A stretch of 60,000 nucleotides of DNA from Membranipora membranacea (Eukaryota > Bryozoa > Gymnolaemata > Cheilostomatida > Membraniporidae). Where the stretch lies: the NCBI GenBank assembly GCA_914767715.1, contig OU612070.1:15457501-15517500 (forward strand), given 5' to 3'. The notes under the pieces were generated by a model. That model was not told the origin of the DNA and searched no databases. It saw only the letters and a program-made list of their open reading frames with translations. A program made the position numbers and the translations under genes. Shown here one piece after another: positions 56,337 to 60,000 of this stretch. Position 1 is the first letter of the stretch. The number at the start of each line of letters is the position of its first letter.

Positions 56337-58421
56337 TCGAAACTTTTGGTATACATTGGAAACCTCAAGGAAATTATTGAAATGGGATCAAAGATAACAT
56401 ACAAAAACTGAAGTGCGTCCACATGTCCTCGGACATTTACACATTCTTACCAGTAAATTTCCGACATAGCCTCAGTCTGAGATGTAGTGATTTGTGGACA
56501 AATATTTGTAACTCCTTTCAACAACCCCCCAGATAATGTTCTTTTTTACCTTACCTCAAAGAATATTTGTAACTCTAATTGAAAATAGTTATGCTTTTAT
56601 TCTTTTACTGAATTTCAGAAAGCATTCCAATCAAAATATGACCAGTTATTTGAGAAGATTTCAAAACTTCATTCATTCTAAATGTTAGCTTTAACTGCTA
56701 AATTTAACATTTTTTGGTAAAAATATGTATTTCTTGTCTTGTCTTTGAGAAGGGGCTGCCAAGGTTTATTAAACCACCCTGGGTTAAGATCTCAGGGACC
56801 CATATGACTCAAGCCTTTCATGAAATAAAATAAGCATACTCTTAATTAAAAATTATTAAAATAATTGGATTTGTGAAATATTTAATTTATAATTGAGGAC
56901 TGATATACTGAGGTATATTTATCGGCAGACTGATCAAACAAGTGCACCACTAATTTGTTTTCGCCTTAGTGAAATAGTGGGTGGGTTTGAGGCTACGCCA
57001 CAATGCCTGCGCCATTTCACTCTCAGGCAGGTCGGAGAACTCCCGGGGGTCCAACAAGTCCAATTAGTCTATGGACTGGAGTGGGATTTAGACCCACAAC
57101 CTTCGAAATTTGCATGCTGGAGAAATTAAAAAATGGATCTTGTTATATAATAACAGGAAACATATTACCCTTAAAGTTTTGGTGAACAAATCACAATTGT
57201 GCTATGAGTTAGATATAGTGCAGTCGTATTTTAGCACTCCAGGTGTGGACTTCACCCCAAATCACATTCTTGAAATGTAAAAGCCCTCACCGAATAGCCA
57301 ATAAGATGAAAGTTCTCAATTAGGAATATTATTTCTTCACTTAGTCTTAGAATTGTCTTTTCATGTACAAAAAGATGACAACGAGAGCTATGGAAAATTC
57401 TAGACGAGTTAAGGGAAGTAAACACAACCGTTGTTCATGAAAAAGCAACTCCACAGCAATAAACAGCAAAACTATCTTTACTTTATTAGGACATTTTTAA
57501 GTTAAAGGCTTGATAAGCTCGGAAACCAAGGGTCTATAAGGGTCTGGAGCAAGCATGACCAACCATGGTAAATGAGCAAATTAAGCCACAACCATGAACT
57601 GCCTCAAATAAATATTTGCGTTGATCTCTGTTGGACGGTGTCTTTGCCGTTTTAAGGCCATCAACCAAAGGCTACAAACGCAATTAAAAGACTTTCACCA
57701 TGTAGGTTGATTTATCAAGTAACACGTATTTGATATTTGCCAATGAGGGTTATATACTACCAAAAAGGTATTGTTTGAAGTTGAAGATTGTTTATGGCCT
57801 AAATTCTAATATCCATCCTGTAAAAGGTTTATAGCATTTGAAGTCCAGCACAAATGAGAAAAAACGAAAGAGAAGTAACAAGTCTGAGCTGAATTAGCAC
57901 CCTTTAGGGCAGCCTAGCCGACATCTAAAAAATTGGAACAATATCATAGACCAAAATTCAAAGTAGGCTGCAGCATTTTAAGAACTAAAAAAAATAATTA
58001 ATTACTTCTCTATTCGTCATTCACAGCCCCATCAATGGAGAGCAACCGTTTATTGAAGAAATAAATGCGATTGATACTTTGTTTATATTAACTATCATTA
58101 TAGCAATATATAAAATAGTTTGGCAGCAATCTCATCGCATTGTTCGCTTCTCATTCAGCTGTCTCCACAATTCTTTATAATTCAGGCATGCCATGGGGAT
58201 ATTTCTTTTCAAGAGTTTAAGAAAGAGGCTTTCCTACTATTTTCATGATAACAAGAAAAATGGCAAGATTGGTGATCTACAATAAAAGGAGGATATTAAA
58301 TTGTGAAACCTAAAATCGTTAAGCTGGGTAATAAAGACAGCTTTGACATGCCTATTATTGTTAACTTAAGAGTAGCAAGCAGCAATAATTGATCAGCTGA
58401 AATGGGGCAGGAATAAATGTC
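56337..58421. other. intergenic region between convergent genes
   Basis: The 3' UTR of the ankyrin gene should begin here. The missing last exon of the transporter to the right may also lie here, but I could not identify it. A possible degenerate SINE on the minus strand lies at about 57025-57115 (B-box-like GTGGGTCTAAATCCCACTCC). Confidence 0.4.
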
Positions 58422-58778
58422 GCACAACTTAAGGAGAATGGATAGCAGACTCTTTCTTTTTGGACTAGGTTAAATTGGCATTCCTTTTGTGTTATATCGT
58501 TGAATGGTGATCTCAGCTCAAGTTATAAAGTACTTTCAAGGTGATACGGGCACACTTAGAATGTTGCTTTGGACTGGCTATTTTTGCAAGCCCTTTGTCA
58601 ATGCCACACAACTATAGGGGAATGGATAACAGGCTCTTTTTTAGACTAGGTTAAATTGGCTTTTCATTTGTGTTATTTGGTTGAATGGTGATATCAGCTC
58701 AACTTATAAAGAACCATCAAGGTGATAAGGGCACCCCTAGAATGTTTCTTGGGACTGGCTATTTTGCAAGCCCTTTGC
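58422..58778. repeat. tandem direct duplication, 184-bp period
   Basis: 58422-58597 and 58606-58778 match along their whole length, sharing GACTAGGTTAAATTGGC, TTGAATGGTGAT and GGACTGGCTATTTT, with a few short indels. No coding capacity is apparent. Confidence 0.75.
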
Positions 58779-58847
58779 TTTTCAACTCAAAGCTAATTGT
58801 GCTCTTCCAGATATGCAGTTCAATGGCCCTAGATTGCTAGTACATAC

Positions 58848-59891
58848 CACTAGAGTGTCAAACGCTGCAATGACGGTTGTTGCCCACGGGAAGCCTATAT
58901 ACTGAGTAATTGTCCCATTAAGAGACGAACCGAGCATAGATCCGACCGCCCACGCAAAGTTTACTGCTGAGGAAATAACAGCATATGTGTTTACGCTGTC
59001 AGCACCATGTTCATTTGCCCTGAAAATACAATGTTTCAATGAATGACCCGCAATCTGAAAATCCAGATATTGAAGATAATCAATATACAGTGCAGTTAAC
59101 TTAATTCAAACCTCTGGGGACCACAAAATTTGTTCTAATTAAGCAGAGTCTGAATAAAGTGACATTAGAATGCATTGAGATCTGACTGAAGGGACCAAGT
59201 TTCCTTGTCTGAATTACCAAGAGTTTTGAATTTTAAAGTTTGAATTAACCAACTCACACTGTAGCTTTTCAAACTACTCACATATTGAGAAAGAGTGCTA
59301 ACCTAGTTAAATCTTAAACCACTGTTTGAAATGCAAATATTGTTGTCAGCCTTAAAACCCTGTGACACCCCGAATGTCGTCAAAGTGTCACAATCTAAGT
59401 TTGAAAATATTGCAACTCCTAGGAAAGGCTGGGACGTTTTCTTTGTTGGTGTAAATTTTTTATTTTGAATTACTGTAGGCAGTAGATGAGAGCATACAGT
59501 ATTTATAACAATATGGGGAGTAAAATATGAGTATCTTAAGTTTAACCGACATCGGCAGAGAAGGATAACTTTGCTAGAGAAGAGATAAAGGCCACTGGGT
59601 GTGAATTCAGCCTCTTGTTGCAGAATTTTATTATTGGCAACCGAAATCATCTCATTAGAAATGTTTTCCACTTAGTGGCAGAAAAATAGAAAAAAAAGAA
59701 AAGAAATATCAGATGGTGAGTTATGTGTTCTTATTTTTGAACTCAATGCCATTGACTTTTCTATTGACAGCTTTACATAACAACAAAAGACTTACAATGC
59801 GAGATTCACCAGCGCCTGGAATAGTGGAACCAGTAGACAAGTTTCTAGGACGGAATGTAATGCGAATAATACCACTGTCATCGGCAGTGAG
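58848..59891 (-). CDS. SLC18B1: SLC18B1-like MFS transporter, two internal exons (partial)
   Basis: Two exons on the minus strand: 59796-59891 and 58848-59019, joined phase 2 (GCA TT | G GCA). The first encodes a hydrophobic helix (SLPMTVVLFALHSVLETCLL) ending LVNLA. The second begins ANEHG and includes the helix-loop-helix AWAVGSMLGSSLNGTITQYI then GFPWATTVIAAFDTLV. The pattern of a Gly-rich helix, then a Gly-Phe-x-Trp-Ala start to the next helix, matches the C-terminal transmembrane segments of vesicular polyamine transporter SLC18B1 and its MFS relatives. These carriers exchange protons for polyamines or amines in vesicle membranes. The 5' exons lie right of the window; the last exon to the left was not located. 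Only the reading frame that joins in phase is coding; the other frames of the first exon are shadows. Confidence 0.65.
59088..59261. mobile_element. pogo/Tigger-like MITE, intact copy
   Basis: The 174-bp element starts CAGTGCAGTTAACTTAATTC and ends with the approximate complement (GAATTAACCAACTCACACTG). It is flanked by TA on both sides (59086-59087, 59262-59263). Its left half is nearly identical to 31041-31147. It lies in the intron between the two transporter exons. Confidence 0.7.
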
Positions 59892-60000
59892 CTAAAACAT
59901 AATAAACAGTAATGGTAATAATGTTTTTTTGGAGCAAGGACCTTTTTTCAAAATTTTAAATCTGTCTTCAATATGTCATCCTTAGATGGAAATTAAATAT

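Noticed and set aside
59713-59895. + strand frame of 60 codons at the right edge
   Set aside because: The minus strand at 59796-59891 encodes a transmembrane helix with exact splice signals and joins the next transporter exon in phase.

Overview
The window is eukaryotic, AT-rich, and carries animal gene families: an Lmx-type LIM-homeodomain factor, a single-pass WSC-domain receptor, an antistasin/WAP multi-domain secreted protein, a multi-C2H2 zinc-finger protein, an ankyrin protein and part of an SLC18B1-like transporter. Genes are split into many short exons with GT-AG introns, and the intergenic DNA is full of short hairpin (MITE-like) elements, tRNA-derived SINEs and an L2-type LINE. The set fits an early-branching metazoan, a sponge being my best guess. 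That placement is an inference from gene content, not a proof. All exon models below were built by hand from reading frames, splice signals and phase agreement. In every multi-exon gene the phases close exactly and the summed CDS length is divisible by three.

Layout. 1-0.9 kb: a SINE, then the last exon (703-851, +) of a Lys/Arg/Ser-rich protein whose 5' part lies outside. 0.9-5.8 kb: no confident gene. 5.8-12.65 kb: Lmx-like LIM-homeobox gene (+, 414 aa). 13.4-14.3 kb: a satellite block of about 234-bp units. 15.68-19.29 kb: WSC receptor (-, 320 aa). 20-23 kb: degenerate inverted copy of the 3' half of the Lmx gene and its 3' flank, with hairpin elements. 25.25-37.07 kb: eight-zinc-finger gene (-, 938 aa, 11 coding exons) with several transposon insertions in its introns. 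37.1-41.2 kb: no confident gene; a SINE and a perfect 31-bp-stem hairpin. 41.3-48.65 kb: antistasin/WAP gene (+, 475 aa, 14 coding exons). 49.3-50.6 kb: 5'-truncated L2-like LINE with an open RT frame. 53.1-56.3 kb: ankyrin protein (+, 537 aa, 6 coding exons). 58.8-59.9 kb: two exons of an SLC18B1-like transporter (-), running off the right edge.

The genes do not form a pathway. They are a developmental regulator, a receptor-like surface protein, a secreted inhibitor-like protein, a putative nucleic-acid binder, a scaffold-like protein and a transporter, side by side. The most unusual structure is the large inverted duplication in which the live Lmx gene (10.4-14.5 kb) and its dead, mutated copy (about 23.0-21.0 kb) flank the WSC gene. 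The second most unusual is the density of hairpin elements, one of which abuts a splice donor of the zinc-finger gene.
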